From: a bacterium
GTDB taxonomy: Bacteria; Bacteroidota; Bacteroidia; Cytophagales; Cyclobacteriaceae
Direction: 5' to 3'
Length of the DNA: 52,958 nt
Assembly: GCA_024743255.1 (NCBI GenBank)
Contig: JANSWY010000029.1
Location: 1 to 52,958, forward strand
Part shown: positions 45,228 to 52,958 of the stretch, piece after piece
How the letters are laid out: each line of letters begins with the position of its first letter
Numbering within the stretch: position 1 is the stretch's first letter
The notes under the pieces: model-generated
The model's database searches: none
What the model saw: only the letters and a program-made list of their open reading frames with translations
Told to the model about the DNA's origin: nothing
Position numbers and translations under genes: made by a program

Positions 45228-46445
45228 ATGTCAAAAATTAAAGAAGCTACTGTGAGTCTGATTGCTCCAAAATATAGAGCAAGAAAAGACGGAACCATCT
45301 CTGTTCAACTGAGAGTAATATTCAACAGAGAAAAAAGAGAATACGCACTCAATACCAAAAAATACAATACCACTGCAAAGGAATTCATGAAATGCAGAGG
45401 TCGCATGTTTGTGAAAGATAAGGACATGGATATGGAACTGGAGGCTCTCAAGAACAAAGCCAATGGAATTGTTAGAGAACTGGGGGAGAAATTCACTTTC
45501 CATTTGTTTGAGGAAAAAATGTTTAATCAACAGACTGCTCAAACAGTATTTGAATTTCTGACTATTCTGTGGGAAAGGTTTGAATCACATCATAAAATAG
45601 GAACAGCCAGACCTTACAGAAATCTTCATTCTTCACTGCTTGAATATAGAAAGGGAAGAACAACACTCAAGTTTGAAGATATATCGGTCAAGTTCCTCGA
45701 GAATTATGAAAGGCACCTTAAAGACAAAGACCTAAGAACATCAACAATAAGCATTTATCTAAGAACTCTTCGATCTACTTTTAATAAGGCAATTTCAGAG
45801 GGTCTAACCAACAAAAGTAGCTATCCGTTCTCAGACTTTACCATTAAGTCCGGATCGTCTAGAAAGCTCTATTTCACGCGAGACCAGATTCGTGATATCA
45901 TATCATACCCATATGGACCTGATGAAAGATTGAAGGACCACCTAAATTTCATTGCCTTATCATATTATTTGAGAGGAATGAATTTCACAGATATGTGTCA
46001 AATGACCTGGGATGAAAATATTGTAGGAGATCGACTCTATTATATTAGACAAAAGACTGCCAATGCAAAAGAGGAAACGGAGATTAATATACAGATCAAA
46101 CCTCACATACGAGAGATATTAGATCAATATAAACATAACCACCCCTATATTTTACCAGTACTTGAACCAGGGCTTTCAGCTAAAACGACGAAGCATAGGA
46201 TTCATGGAAAACTAAAACAAATCAACAAAGATTTAAAGAGAGTTGCTGAAGAGCTTAATATTCCAGATTCTCAACGCTTTACCTTCTATCATGTCAGGCA
46301 CACATATGCGAATGTACAAGCCACAAATAGTGCAAGCACGGAACAAATTAGTCAGGCTCTTGGGCACAAAGATATTATGACCACAAAGAACTATTTAAAA
46401 GGGTTTGACAATAGTGTAATTGATGCTTTGGATGACAATTTGTAA
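45228..46445 (+). CDS. Tyrosine recombinase / integrase of the element
   Basis: 405 residues from the ATG at 45228. The N-terminal arm-binding domain (VSLIAPKYRARKDGTISVQLRVIFNREKREYAL) is of the type seen in Bacteroidota integrases. A SAM-like core-binding domain follows (RTSTISIYLRTLRSTFNKAI). The catalytic domain has the first Arg in SYYLRGMNFTDM, HVRHTYAN (HxxR), and LGHKDIMTTKNYL with the conserved His and the nucleophilic Tyr. It should catalyse insertion into the tRNA-Arg gene. The upstream in-frame ATG at 45177 adds 17 residues unlike the family and lies in the repeat region, so it is rejected. Confidence 0.92.
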   Translation: MSKIKEATVSLIAPKYRARKDGTISVQLRVIFNREKREYALNTKKYNTTAKEFMKCRGRMFVKDKDMDMELEALKNKANGIVRELGEKFTFHLFEEKMFNQQTAQTVFEFLTILWERFESHHKIGTARPYRNLHSSLLEYRKGRTTLKFEDISVKFLENYERHLKDKDLRTSTISIYLRTLRSTFNKAISEGLTNKSSYPFSDFTIKSGSSRKLYFTRDQIRDIISYPYGPDERLKDHLNFIALSYYLRGMNFTDMCQMTWDENIVGDRLYYIRQKTANAKEETEINIQIKPHIREILDQYKHNHPYILPVLEPGLSAKTTKHRIHGKLKQINKDLKRVAEELNIPDSQRFTFYHVRHTYANVQATNSASTEQISQALGHKDIMTTKNYLKGFDNSVIDALDDNL

Positions 46446-46559
46446 CAAAGTTGAGCCAAGGGCAACAAACCACAATTATAGGGTATGAACCAGTAATAAT
46501 TTCGTTGGTACTACGACCTAGTTGCAACAGATTCTTTTTGTGGCCTACCTTTCCTATAA

Positions 46560-46581
46560 TTTTGATGAGTACTCATCAAAA
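46560..46581. repeat. Perfect 22-bp palindrome, core GAGTACTC
   Basis: Left arm ttttgatgagt (46560-46570) and its exact reverse complement (46571-46581) meet without a spacer. There is no T tract on either side, so it is more like a dimeric protein-binding or cruciform site than a terminator. Confidence 0.7.
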
Positions 46582-46764
46582 ACTGATTATCAGGCACTTG
46601 CGATAATAATGCAAATTGACTTACTAAATTAATAGCGTTTGATGTGTAATAAGCAGATACTTGATCCCAAGTAAAAACCAAAAAGCAGGTGTAAATAGCC
46701 TTTCTGATATATTCCAATTATATCTATATTGCTGTCGTTTCCCAAAATAAGTCCCTGAAAATCA

Positions 46765-46790
46765 GTTTTTCACGAGTACTCGTGAAAAAC
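46765..46790. repeat. Perfect 26-bp palindrome, core GAGTACTC
   Basis: Left arm gtttttcacgagt (46765-46777) is followed by its exact reverse complement (46778-46790). It shares the centre GAGTACTC and the T-rich outer arm with the palindrome at 46560. The two centres lie 207 bases apart. Confidence 0.7.
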
Positions 46791-46950
46791 CATTAGTCTT
46801 GAAATTCTTGAGACTATCCTGCGTCTAAAACCCATTCATCGAGACTATCTGTAAATGAATCCCTCCTAATAAATACTGATACTTTTTTAAATTATTTCTC
46901 TCTTAAGTTGAGTAAGATCCATTCTTTTAGAACTTGTATATGTAGAATTT

Positions 46951-47320
46951 CCTATACTTCCGTAAGGAAGGCTTGAGCATGCCAACCCGTTTGTGGGTAA
47001 ACAGACTCCTCAATACGAGATATCGGTCGCATAACACACTGTTCGGCGTATTGAGTAACCCAAGAAGTATAGCACTAAGGGGTAAAGTTCAAGAGTAATT
47101 CGGATGAGAACGAAGTGCCTATAGGCATCCTAATTGGCATTGGATGTTAAATAGCCGAAGATCAACGGAGCAGTTACAATGAAGATTGTAACAATGCAGG
47201 TTAGCCAATTATGTCCGTTGTGTGTCTGGGAAACCTCAAAAGAGAATTAAGTTTCAAGACGCTCTCCCCGTAGGGTACAATTATGATTGTGGCCTATAGG
47301 GAGAGTTGTGTCAATGTGTT
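46951..47320 (+). ncRNA. Large structured RNA candidate upstream of the STAND gene
   Basis: About 370 bases with many perfect long-range helices: 46952-46960 with 47064-47072 (9 bp), 47009-47017 with 47047-47055 (9 bp), 47163-47169 with 47214-47220 (7 bp) enclosing 47173-47180 with 47185-47192 (8 bp), and 47262-47268 with 47299-47305 (7 bp) extended inward by 70-74/93-97 and 76-81/86-91. A GTAA-capped hairpin (46957-46970) competes with the first helix. No protein frame runs through it, and no reverse transcriptase, HNH nuclease or group II intron domain V is visible. The strand is uncertain; plus is assumed from the STAND gene. I cannot assign a family. Confidence 0.55.
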
Positions 47321-47415
47321 CCTAAAAGAAGTATAAATTAAGTATTAATTAGAGTAATTAGGATAGTTCAAAAGCTAAATAAAGGAGAAGCAGTAATTTG
47401 TCATTGAACCCCCAC

Positions 47416-47425
47416 TTTGATGAGT
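47416..47425 (+). promoter_or_regulatory. Half copy of the GAGTACTC palindrome upstream of the STAND gene
   Basis: tttgatgagt is identical to 46561-46570, half of the 22-bp palindrome. A second atgagt (47442-47447) and an inverted actcat (47463-47468) follow. These may be further sites for whatever binds the palindromes. Confidence 0.3.
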
Positions 47426-47634
47426 TTATAGTTATCCCTAAATGAGTATCACCTCCTAAGAAACTCATAGCATTTACTTTTCAATTCCTACCAACTCAAG
47501 AAGATTCGATCACTAATCAATTCATCATTCTAGATTCACCCAATATTTCTGTTAAAATAACTATAAATAGGTATTTCAAAGCAACATGTATTTTATGATC
47601 TTTATTATGTAAGTTCCAAGTTAAAAACGGCTGC

Positions 47635-50600
47635 ATGATACAAGTAATTCAAATAGAAGGTGAACTTTTAAGAGTGAATGGTGATATATTTCAAGAACTA
47701 TGTAATCATCTCTTGTATTTGAAATTGAATCCTAATTCCATTACGCCCTATGGCAGTGTAATTGGAAAGGAAAAATCCAGAAAAGGAATACCTGATTCAT
47801 ATTTTACTTGCAATGATGAGCTAATATTTGCTGAATTCACTACCCAAGAAAGATTAGAAAATGGACAAAGATTTTATGATAAATTAGCTTCAGATATTGA
47901 TAACTGTTTCGACACTTCTAAAACTGGGTTAAACAAGGAAGATATTGATAAAGTAATCTTATGTTATAACAACCGTCTAAAACCTTCTGAAATAAAGGAT
48001 CTGAATAGATTATGTAAAAAGCACAACCCTAAATGTCAATTAGAACTAAAAGGGATCAGAGACATCTCCTTTGCAATTTTAGACTATCCTATCTTAGGCA
48101 GCTATTTAGGAATTAACGTAGGCACAGGACAGATTCAAACACCATCAGAGTTCATAAGTAAATATGAAAACCAAAAACTGTCAACACCACTAAGTAATCC
48201 TTTCGTTGGGCGAAGAAATGAAATTACAAATGGATTAAACTACTTAGAACGCAATGATTTAATAATCGTAAATGGAGATCCTGGCACTGGTAAATCAAAG
48301 TTTGCTATCGAACTAGCAAAGTGCTATTCGCAAGAGAACAATTATAGCTTCTTGTGCATTGGAAATACAGGTATTCCAATTTGGGAAGATTTAAAGTCAA
48401 TGATAAGAAAAGACCAGGACTATATTCTCCTAATCGATGATGCAAACAGAATCTCTAAAAACTTTCAATGGATTCTTAGCTTGCTAGATGGCCGTAAGAA
48501 CTCCCTTAAAGTAATAGTCACAGTAAGAAATTATGCTCTCAATCAAGTCAAATCAATAGCAGAGAGATTCGAGTATTCTTTAATTGACATAGGGCCTCTC
48601 TCAATTGAGAAAATGCAAGATGTTCTCAAATCATCAGGATTTGAAATTCATGACCAAGAAGTAATTGAAAAAATTGACAGCATCGCACATGGAAATGCGC
48701 GTCTGTCCATTATGTGCGCAAAAGTTGCTTTAGAAGCCAAGATACTTCACGATGTAACCCAGATATATGATGAATACTTTGGGTCCATTTTTAAGGAGGT
48801 TGAGATACTAAAAGATCCTGTAGCTCAAAAATCGCTTGCGTTAATCTCATTCTTTGCGATAATTGATAAGAATAATGACAAGGTGACTAATTTGATTTTT
48901 AGTGAGCTTGAGTTAGATGAAAGTAAATTCTGGGAAGTGTGTTATGCACTCCATGAATCAGAATTGGTAGATTTATTTGAGCAACAAGTTGTAAAAATAT
49001 CTGATCAAATATTTGCGACGTACATATTTTACAAAGTAGTTATTGAAAGTGAGTTGCTAGATTTTAACTTTTTCCTTAAACACTTCCTTGCCTATGAGTA
49101 TAGAATTTCTGACACAATCATTCCAATTATAAATTCATTCAATTACAAGCAGGTCGAAGAAAAATTAAGACCAATTATATTAAATAGGTGGTCTCAAATA
49201 GAAAGCGAGAAGAACCATGCACACTGTCTAAGTTATCTTGATCTATTTTGGTTCTATTTGGGCCCTCAAGCTTTTAAATATTTAAGAAAACGAATTGACG
49301 GGCAACACCAGAAGACCAAGGTTGATTACAGATATAATTATGAACTTAATGAATTCTCTAACGGAACAGGAAAGGATTTTGAGATTTTGGCTAAGTATAG
49401 ATATCACAGCGATGCTAATTTCAAAGATGCTGTCGAGTTAATGTTATACTATGCTATAAGGTTCCCCGAGAAAATGCCAGCATTTATTTATACACTTAAG
49501 GAAAGATTCACCTTTTCAAGATATGGCTATAAGGAGTCACACCGCATTCAACATCTGCTCCTAGACTTCCTTATTCACGGGATACAAGAATCTCAGGATA
49601 AATTGATTTTTGAAAATATCTTTGGAGCCATAGTACCAAAGTATCTGAAAATTCAGTTCAGTCAAACTGAAAGAAGTGGGAAGGGCATCAAAATTTACAC
49701 ATTTCGAATTACTGATTCCGAATCTATTAAATTATTCAGACGGAAATGTTTCAATTTCCTTCTCCAAGGGATTAACAAGCGATTACTATTACGAGTCATG
49801 CACCAACTTGATTTCTATGAGTACAAAAATTCACCAGAAATATTGGAACATGATTTAGAGTACATCTATCAGTTGGTAGATACTCACCTTTCTCCAGAAG
49901 AATTTGAAGACTGTTTTATTTTAGAAAATTTGCTTGAAATTCTAAGATGGCTCAACATCGATTATTCAAAAAATATTGATGGTAAATTCCAAAGTGAACC
50001 ATTTAAACTAGCTCAAATACTTAAAATTGATATTCACAAAAGAAGAGAACATGGATGGGAAGAAGAAGAAAGAATGCGGAAAGAGGAACTCCGAGATTTT
50101 TGCAAAAACTTTGGGATTCAAGAATACACAAAAATACTAGATAATGTTGCTAGTATTCTTACAGGAACCGGCAGGATGTCCACTGGAAATGTAGAGTGGC
50201 AATACATAAGCTCCATAAACATTATAATGGAAAATCTGGCTGAATCGAATCCAACCCTATTCATTGATGTAATTGAAATAAATTATTTAAAATTTCAGTT
50301 AAATATAAATCTCTCACTTACATTCAGTCGATATCTAAAGTCATTTCCAGAGAACTACTATAACCTTTATAAGATGGTTCAAAGATTTGATGTGAATTCC
50401 CAATTCTGCTTTCATCAGGTACTTGACACAACCAAAATAGAGAGTGATCATTTAAATACTTTTTACTCAGGATTATTGGATTCTTTAAGATCAATAAAAA
50501 CTCAATTTATTTTTTGGGACTTAACATTTGTCAGCAAATACACTTCTGCTGAAAAGAGTGAGTTTAAAATACTTACAGAAGTGCTTGAAATAATAGTAGA

Positions 50601-51375
50601 TAAAAACAGTAAAGACAATGTGAAAATTAGTGTTGGACAAAGTTTTCTGGAGATGTGTACTACTGTTGAAAAGGTACCCTTAGAACTGGTAGTAAAGGCG
50701 TATCTAATATCGAAAAGCATTGAAAATCATTTTGATTATGAGAATAAAATATTAGAAGTATTGCTAACTCATGATTCCAACCTAATTGTATACCTTCTTA
50801 AATTTAATTCATCTACGAATGTATCATTTTACGATTTAGATCATGAAAATTATGATTTCATCTGGGAGTTAGATAATTACCTTGAGATATTTAATTCAAT
50901 TTTCGAATTCTTTGTTACTTCGGAAAACATTTATTCCCCTGGCAGTAGTGTTGCTTGTTTTTTCTCAAATAAGTCCGAATCTAATAGTGATATTGCAATA
51001 AAGTACCTCCAATCGACAATTGATTCAAAAGCGGATAATCAGAAATACATGGATATTACATTCAGTGTCATATCCAAAAAATTCCCAGAATTATTACCAG
51101 AATTTGTTAAAAGATTTCTGAATATAAATAAAGACTTTAATAGCTTTCAGAGATTAGAGATTGTTCCCCGTAGTAGAAGTTGGACAGGTAGTTTTATTCC
51201 AATTTTGGAAGAAGAAAAGAGCACCTGGAAGAGAATTTTAATCGTCCTTGACCAACTACAAGATCGATTGAACTATTTGGATCACAAAGAGTATGTCAGT
51301 CGACAGATTGGAAACTGTGATCTTAGAATCAAAAGTGAAATTAAAAGCGAATTTTATGACGATTTTATGAAGTAA
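47635..51375 (+). CDS. STAND-type NTPase with N-terminal PD-(D/E)xK nuclease-like domain, probable antiviral sensor
   Basis: 1246 residues. The first 130 residues look like an Mrr-type restriction-endonuclease fold: NGDIFQELCNHLL, GIPDSYF with Asp54, and IFAEFTTQ with Glu67, where the usual Lys is Thr, as in the ExT variant of such domains. A P-loop NTPase follows: NGDPGTGKSKF (214-223), Walker B ILLIDDAN (264-271), and the arginine stretch VIVTVRNYALNQ. The remaining 800 residues are helical, repeat-like and lack membrane segments, as in STAND sensor regions. This order of nuclease, STAND ATPase and long helical sensor is that of Avs-type antiviral proteins. No partner protein is encoded beside it. 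Its location in an integrative element supports a defence role. Confidence 0.75.
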   Translation: MIQVIQIEGELLRVNGDIFQELCNHLLYLKLNPNSITPYGSVIGKEKSRKGIPDSYFTCNDELIFAEFTTQERLENGQRFYDKLASDIDNCFDTSKTGLNKEDIDKVILCYNNRLKPSEIKDLNRLCKKHNPKCQLELKGIRDISFAILDYPILGSYLGINVGTGQIQTPSEFISKYENQKLSTPLSNPFVGRRNEITNGLNYLERNDLIIVNGDPGTGKSKFAIELAKCYSQENNYSFLCIGNTGIPIWEDLKSMIRKDQDYILLIDDANRISKNFQWILSLLDGRKNSLKVIVTVRNYALNQVKSIAERFEYSLIDIGPLSIEKMQDVLKSSGFEIHDQEVIEKIDSIAHGNARLSIMCAKVALEAKILHDVTQIYDEYFGSIFKEVEILKDPVAQKSLALISFFAIIDKNNDKVTNLIFSELELDESKFWEVCYALHESELVDLFEQQVVKISDQIFATYIFYKVVIESELLDFNFFLKHFLAYEYRISDTIIPIINSFNYKQVEEKLRPIILNRWSQIESEKNHAHCLSYLDLFWFYLGPQAFKYLRKRIDGQHQKTKVDYRYNYELNEFSNGTGKDFEILAKYRYHSDANFKDAVELMLYYAIRFPEKMPAFIYTLKERFTFSRYGYKESHRIQHLLLDFLIHGIQESQDKLIFENIFGAIVPKYLKIQFSQTERSGKGIKIYTFRITDSESIKLFRRKCFNFLLQGINKRLLLRVMHQLDFYEYKNSPEILEHDLEYIYQLVDTHLSPEEFEDCFILENLLEILRWLNIDYSKNIDGKFQSEPFKLAQILKIDIHKRREHGWEEEERMRKEELRDFCKNFGIQEYTKILDNVASILTGTGRMSTGNVEWQYISSINIIMENLAESNPTLFIDVIEINYLKFQLNINLSLTFSRYLKSFPENYYNLYKMVQRFDVNSQFCFHQVLDTTKIESDHLNTFYSGLLDSLRSIKTQFIFWDLTFVSKYTSAEKSEFKILTEVLEIIVDKNSKDNVKISVGQSFLEMCTTVEKVPLELVVKAYLISKSIENHFDYENKILEVLLTHDSNLIVYLLKFNSSTNVSFYDLDHENYDFIWELDNYLEIFNSIFEFFVTSENIYSPGSSVACFFSNKSESNSDIAIKYLQSTIDSKADNQKYMDITFSVISKKFPELLPEFVKRFLNINKDFNSFQRLEIVPRSRSWTGSFIPILEEEKSTWKRILIVLDQLQDRLNYLDHKEYVSRQIGNCDLRIKSEIKSEFYDDFMK

Positions 51376-51453
51376 CAGGATCAATTAGTAAATAATTAGC
51401 CCTCGGGTAGTTTCACGAATAATCAATAAGGCATGTGAAAGTGAGACGTAAAT

Positions 51454-51687
51454 TTAACTTTTGTCAATAGTCACTAGTGTCGCCAGATCAATACCTAAAG
51501 CAATTGATATAGAATTAAGGGTACTGATTGTTGCATTCACCTCTCCCCTCTCAATCCTTCCAATCTGATTAATTGGTATGTCCGCTTTGTTTGCTAGCTC
51601 TTCTTGCGTTAAGGAGCGTTCTTGCCTAAGATCTCTGAGGTGATAACCGAATTTTTTGAGTAAGCTCTGATTTCTAATTTTCGTCAC
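51454..51687 (-). CDS. XRE-family HTH regulator
   Basis: 77 residues. A single Cro/CI-type helix-turn-helix fills most of it: FGYHLRDLRQERSLTQEELANKADIPINQIGRIERGEVNATISTL, broken here at its normal domain limits, with SLTQEELANKADIP as the recognition region. The start is a GTG at 51687, because a TGA stop lies directly upstream in frame. It is convergent with the STAND gene and divergent from the membrane protein gene at 51783. A perfect palindrome lies between the two divergent starts. It probably represses its own promoter and its divergent neighbour. Confidence 0.85.
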   Translation of the reverse strand: MTKIRNQSLLKKFGYHLRDLRQERSLTQEELANKADIPINQIGRIERGEVNATISTLNSISIALGIDLATLVTIDKS

Positions 51688-51721
51688 TCAACGAATAACA
51701 GAGAATCCAAGGTAAAATTTA

Positions 51722-51737
51722 AACACATATATGTGTT
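51722..51737. promoter_or_regulatory. Perfect 16-bp palindrome, probable XRE operator
   Basis: AACACATATATGTGTT is its own reverse complement. It lies 35 bases upstream of the XRE GTG start and 45 bases before the divergent ATG at 51783, the classic location for a CI-like autoregulatory operator. Confidence 0.6.
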
Positions 51738-51782
51738 ATTGAGTTCTTTTAATTATACTTGCTCCACACTAATCATCATCTA

Positions 51783-52625
51783 ATGGATATACTAATTGCG
51801 CTCTTATTCATAACTACGGTTATTGCTACATTTCTCGGGTTAATTAAACCATCACTAATTCTAAGATGGGATTCCAAACCAAATAGGTGGAAGGTTCTAG
51901 GCCTGGGCATGAGTATTAGCATCCTCATCATTACAATTGTTAACCTCAGGCTAGATAATGACTACTGGTATAAGAGTGGTAAAGAACAGTTCTCAAAACA
52001 AAATTATAAGAGTGCTATTGGTTCACTTAAATACATTGATTCAACATTTGTGAAGTATGATGAGGTGCAAACCTTATTAAAGCTTGCTGATAGTATTTAC
52101 CAACAGAATCTTTTAGTTGAAAATGAGAAAAGCATAGAAAGGGATAGTATACAAGCTCAACAAATCCTTGAAGAACTAGAGACACCTGAAAATGTAGAAG
52201 AAGCATTGGTCAATTTAGCAGATAATGAGGTCAAAGATCTCTTGAAAGGTAGCCTTGAAAAGTCCTTCTCAGATAACATAATGGCTGATTCACTATTCAA
52301 GATTACATTAATTGAGAATTTAGATATACGAGAAGATTTCATCCAAATTAGAGCCCAAGAACAAAGAAAGAAATTAATTGATGAACAGTTTGGCTGGGGT
52401 GGAAGACATAAACTACTCACCTACTATATCAAAGACAATATGCACGATCCTAAGAGCTTTGATCACGTCAGTTCAGTATATGATGACAAAGGTGATTATC
52501 TGCTCGTACAGATGAGATTTAGGGGTAAAAATCAGCTTGGAGCATTAGTCTTAAATCAAGTCATAGCTAAAACAACTATTGAAGAAGGTCACGTCCTTGA
52601 AATTGTTAGCTATCAAACATTGTAA
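51783..52625 (+). CDS. Membrane-anchored TPR-like hypothetical protein
   Basis: 280 residues from the ATG at 51783 (an in-frame TTG lies 24 bases upstream). Two hydrophobic helices (about 3-20 and 38-56) are followed by a TPR-like stretch (YWYKSGKEQFSKQNYKSAIG and what follows). An acidic helical region with coiled-coil character comes next. The C-terminal domain contains DPKSFDHVSSVYDDKGDYLL and RFRGKNQLGALVLNQ, which resemble a small conserved domain found in phage and mobile-element proteins. The function is unknown. It is divergent from the XRE regulator across a palindromic operator, so its expression is probably repressed until induced. Confidence 0.65.
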   Translation: MDILIALLFITTVIATFLGLIKPSLILRWDSKPNRWKVLGLGMSISILIITIVNLRLDNDYWYKSGKEQFSKQNYKSAIGSLKYIDSTFVKYDEVQTLLKLADSIYQQNLLVENEKSIERDSIQAQQILEELETPENVEEALVNLADNEVKDLLKGSLEKSFSDNIMADSLFKITLIENLDIREDFIQIRAQEQRKKLIDEQFGWGGRHKLLTYYIKDNMHDPKSFDHVSSVYDDKGDYLLVQMRFRGKNQLGALVLNQVIAKTTIEEGHVLEIVSYQTL

Positions 52626-52639
52626 CAAGTTAAACTCTG

Positions 52640-52958
52640 TTACTCACCCATAAAGGACTTCACCTTTTGAATAGTTCCTGGACCACACATACATATCTTT
52701 TGAATCTCTCTGGAGGAATAACCCTTCTTGATATATTTCTGGATATCGGTATGCTTAGCCAGGAACTTCTCCTTAGTCTCTCTAGATCCTACCTTCCTTC
52801 CAGTAGTTAAGCCCTTGGCCTTTCTAGCTTTGATTCCGGATTTAATTCGATTGCTCATTTGATCACTTTCTAACCTCGCTAAGTCAGACATAATAGTTAC
52901 TATTAGCTTTGTAAAAGCTTCCTCCTTCACTCCAAATGCTCCAATGGTACAACCAAGG
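52640..52958 (-). CDS. Serine recombinase (resolvase/invertase family), C-terminal part, cut by the window edge
   Basis: The frame stays open to the right edge, so the N-terminal catalytic part with the nucleophile serine lies outside. The visible 105 or so residues contain the end of the catalytic domain and the long E-helix (FTKLIVTIMSDLARLESDQ, MSNRIKSGIKARKAKGLTTG), followed by a C-terminal HTH_7-like DNA-binding segment (YIKKGYSSREIQKICMCGPG). An internal GTG at 52930 is not the true start. It may act in inversion, resolution or mobility within the element. It is convergent with the membrane protein gene, 14 bases apart. Confidence 0.85.
   Translation of the reverse strand, partial: LGCTIGAFGVKEEAFTKLIVTIMSDLARLESDQMSNRIKSGIKARKAKGLTTGRKVGSRETKEKFLAKHTDIQKYIKKGYSSREIQKICMCGPGTIQKVKSFMGE

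Larger units (their letters stand above)
46446..47634. other. 1.19-kb gene-free stretch with palindromes and a structured RNA candidate
   Basis: No convincing protein gene is present on either strand. The region holds two perfect palindromes sharing a core (46560-46581, 46765-46790), a 9-bp direct repeat gagactatc (46810-46818, 46841-46849), the structured RNA candidate (46951-47320) and half copies of the palindrome near 47416 and 47442. A 13-bp stretch ttttgtggcctac occurs at 45175-45187 and again at 46536-46548, thus flanking the integrase gene. Confidence 0.6.
44974..52958 (+). mobile_element. Integrative element in tRNA-Arg, left part (right end outside the window)
   Basis: The element begins at the tRNA 3' remnant and carries a tyrosine recombinase about 200 bases inside, the usual arrangement for tRNA-targeting integrative elements. 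It continues rightwards through the gene-free RNA region, the STAND gene, an XRE regulator, a membrane protein and a partial serine recombinase. The displaced fragment retains the native terminator, which shows that the element lies to its right. No conjugation or phage structural genes are visible in this part. Confidence 0.75.

Noticed and set aside
46511-46717. 68-codon open frame on the minus strand
   Set aside because: It overlaps the perfect 22-bp palindrome, has no recognisable domain and no start context. It is treated as chance.
46560-46790. The two palindromes as intrinsic terminators
   Set aside because: Neither is followed by a T tract on either strand, and no loop is available in the perfect palindromes.
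46951-47320. Group II intron (domain I-like stretch such as GTGTCTGGGAAACCTC)
   Set aside because: No 5' GUGYG end, no domain V and no reverse transcriptase are visible nearby. The local likeness to known introns is too short to support a call, so it is left as an unassigned structured RNA.
46951-47320. Retron RNA or IscB/TnpB omega RNA
   Set aside because: Neither a reverse transcriptase nor an HNH/RuvC nuclease gene is present in the visible part of the element.

Overview
The window looks like a chromosome of a Bacteroidota bacterium, most likely of the Cytophagales type. The signs are a SusC/SusD pair, a protein with a type IX secretion (T9SS) C-terminal sorting domain, DUF4249 and DUF5686 family proteins, many lipoproteins, a LytS-type kinase with a LytTR regulator, and promoter-like boxes of the Bacteroidota form TAnnTTTG. 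The species cannot be named from the sequence.

Region 1 (1-11.5 kb, minus strand) is an amino-sugar (chitin oligosaccharide / N-acetylglucosamine) utilisation operon. In transcription order it holds a SusC porin, a SusD-like lipoprotein, an intrinsic terminator, a ROK sugar kinase, a glucosamine-6-phosphate deaminase fused to a PIG-L deacetylase-like domain, a GH20 beta-N-acetylhexosaminidase with a C-terminal sugar-binding domain, an HGSNAT-like membrane acyltransferase, and the first codons of a further gene, possibly a sodium:solute symporter. Together they would bind and import oligosaccharides, trim them in the periplasm and feed fructose-6-phosphate to glycolysis. A histidine kinase / LytTR pair (11.8-13.6 kb) is divergent from it. 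It is followed by a 21-bp-period direct repeat, a promoter-like box and a secreted protein of two repeated domains.

Region 2 (14.4-42.7 kb) is core-type chromosome. It holds a TonB-dependent receptor, a candidate small RNA or microprotein locus (16.9 kb), two tandemly duplicated lipoprotein genes, a DUF4249 lipoprotein and neighbours, YwbE, a DUF5686 protein, a 1541-residue M9-like metalloprotease with three PKD-GEVED units, two membrane histidine kinases, a TlpA-like thioredoxin, an MFS transporter, CorA, galactokinase, a class C beta-lactamase-fold hydrolase, a membrane AraC regulator and a bile acid:sodium symporter family protein.

Region 3 (42.9-52.96 kb) is accessory. First comes a single-gene AAA ATPase-TOPRIM/DUF4435 fusion resembling a merged PARIS (AriA-AriB) defence protein. 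Next is a displaced 3' half of a tRNA-Arg(UCU) gene, which marks the left attachment site of an integrative element that runs off the right edge. The element holds a tyrosine recombinase, a 1.2-kb gene-free stretch with two perfect palindromes and a strongly structured RNA candidate, a 1246-residue PD-(D/E)xK-STAND NTPase of the antiviral type, an XRE repressor with a palindromic operator, a membrane TPR-like protein and the end of a serine recombinase. The structured RNA directly upstream of the STAND gene is the least explained part of the window.
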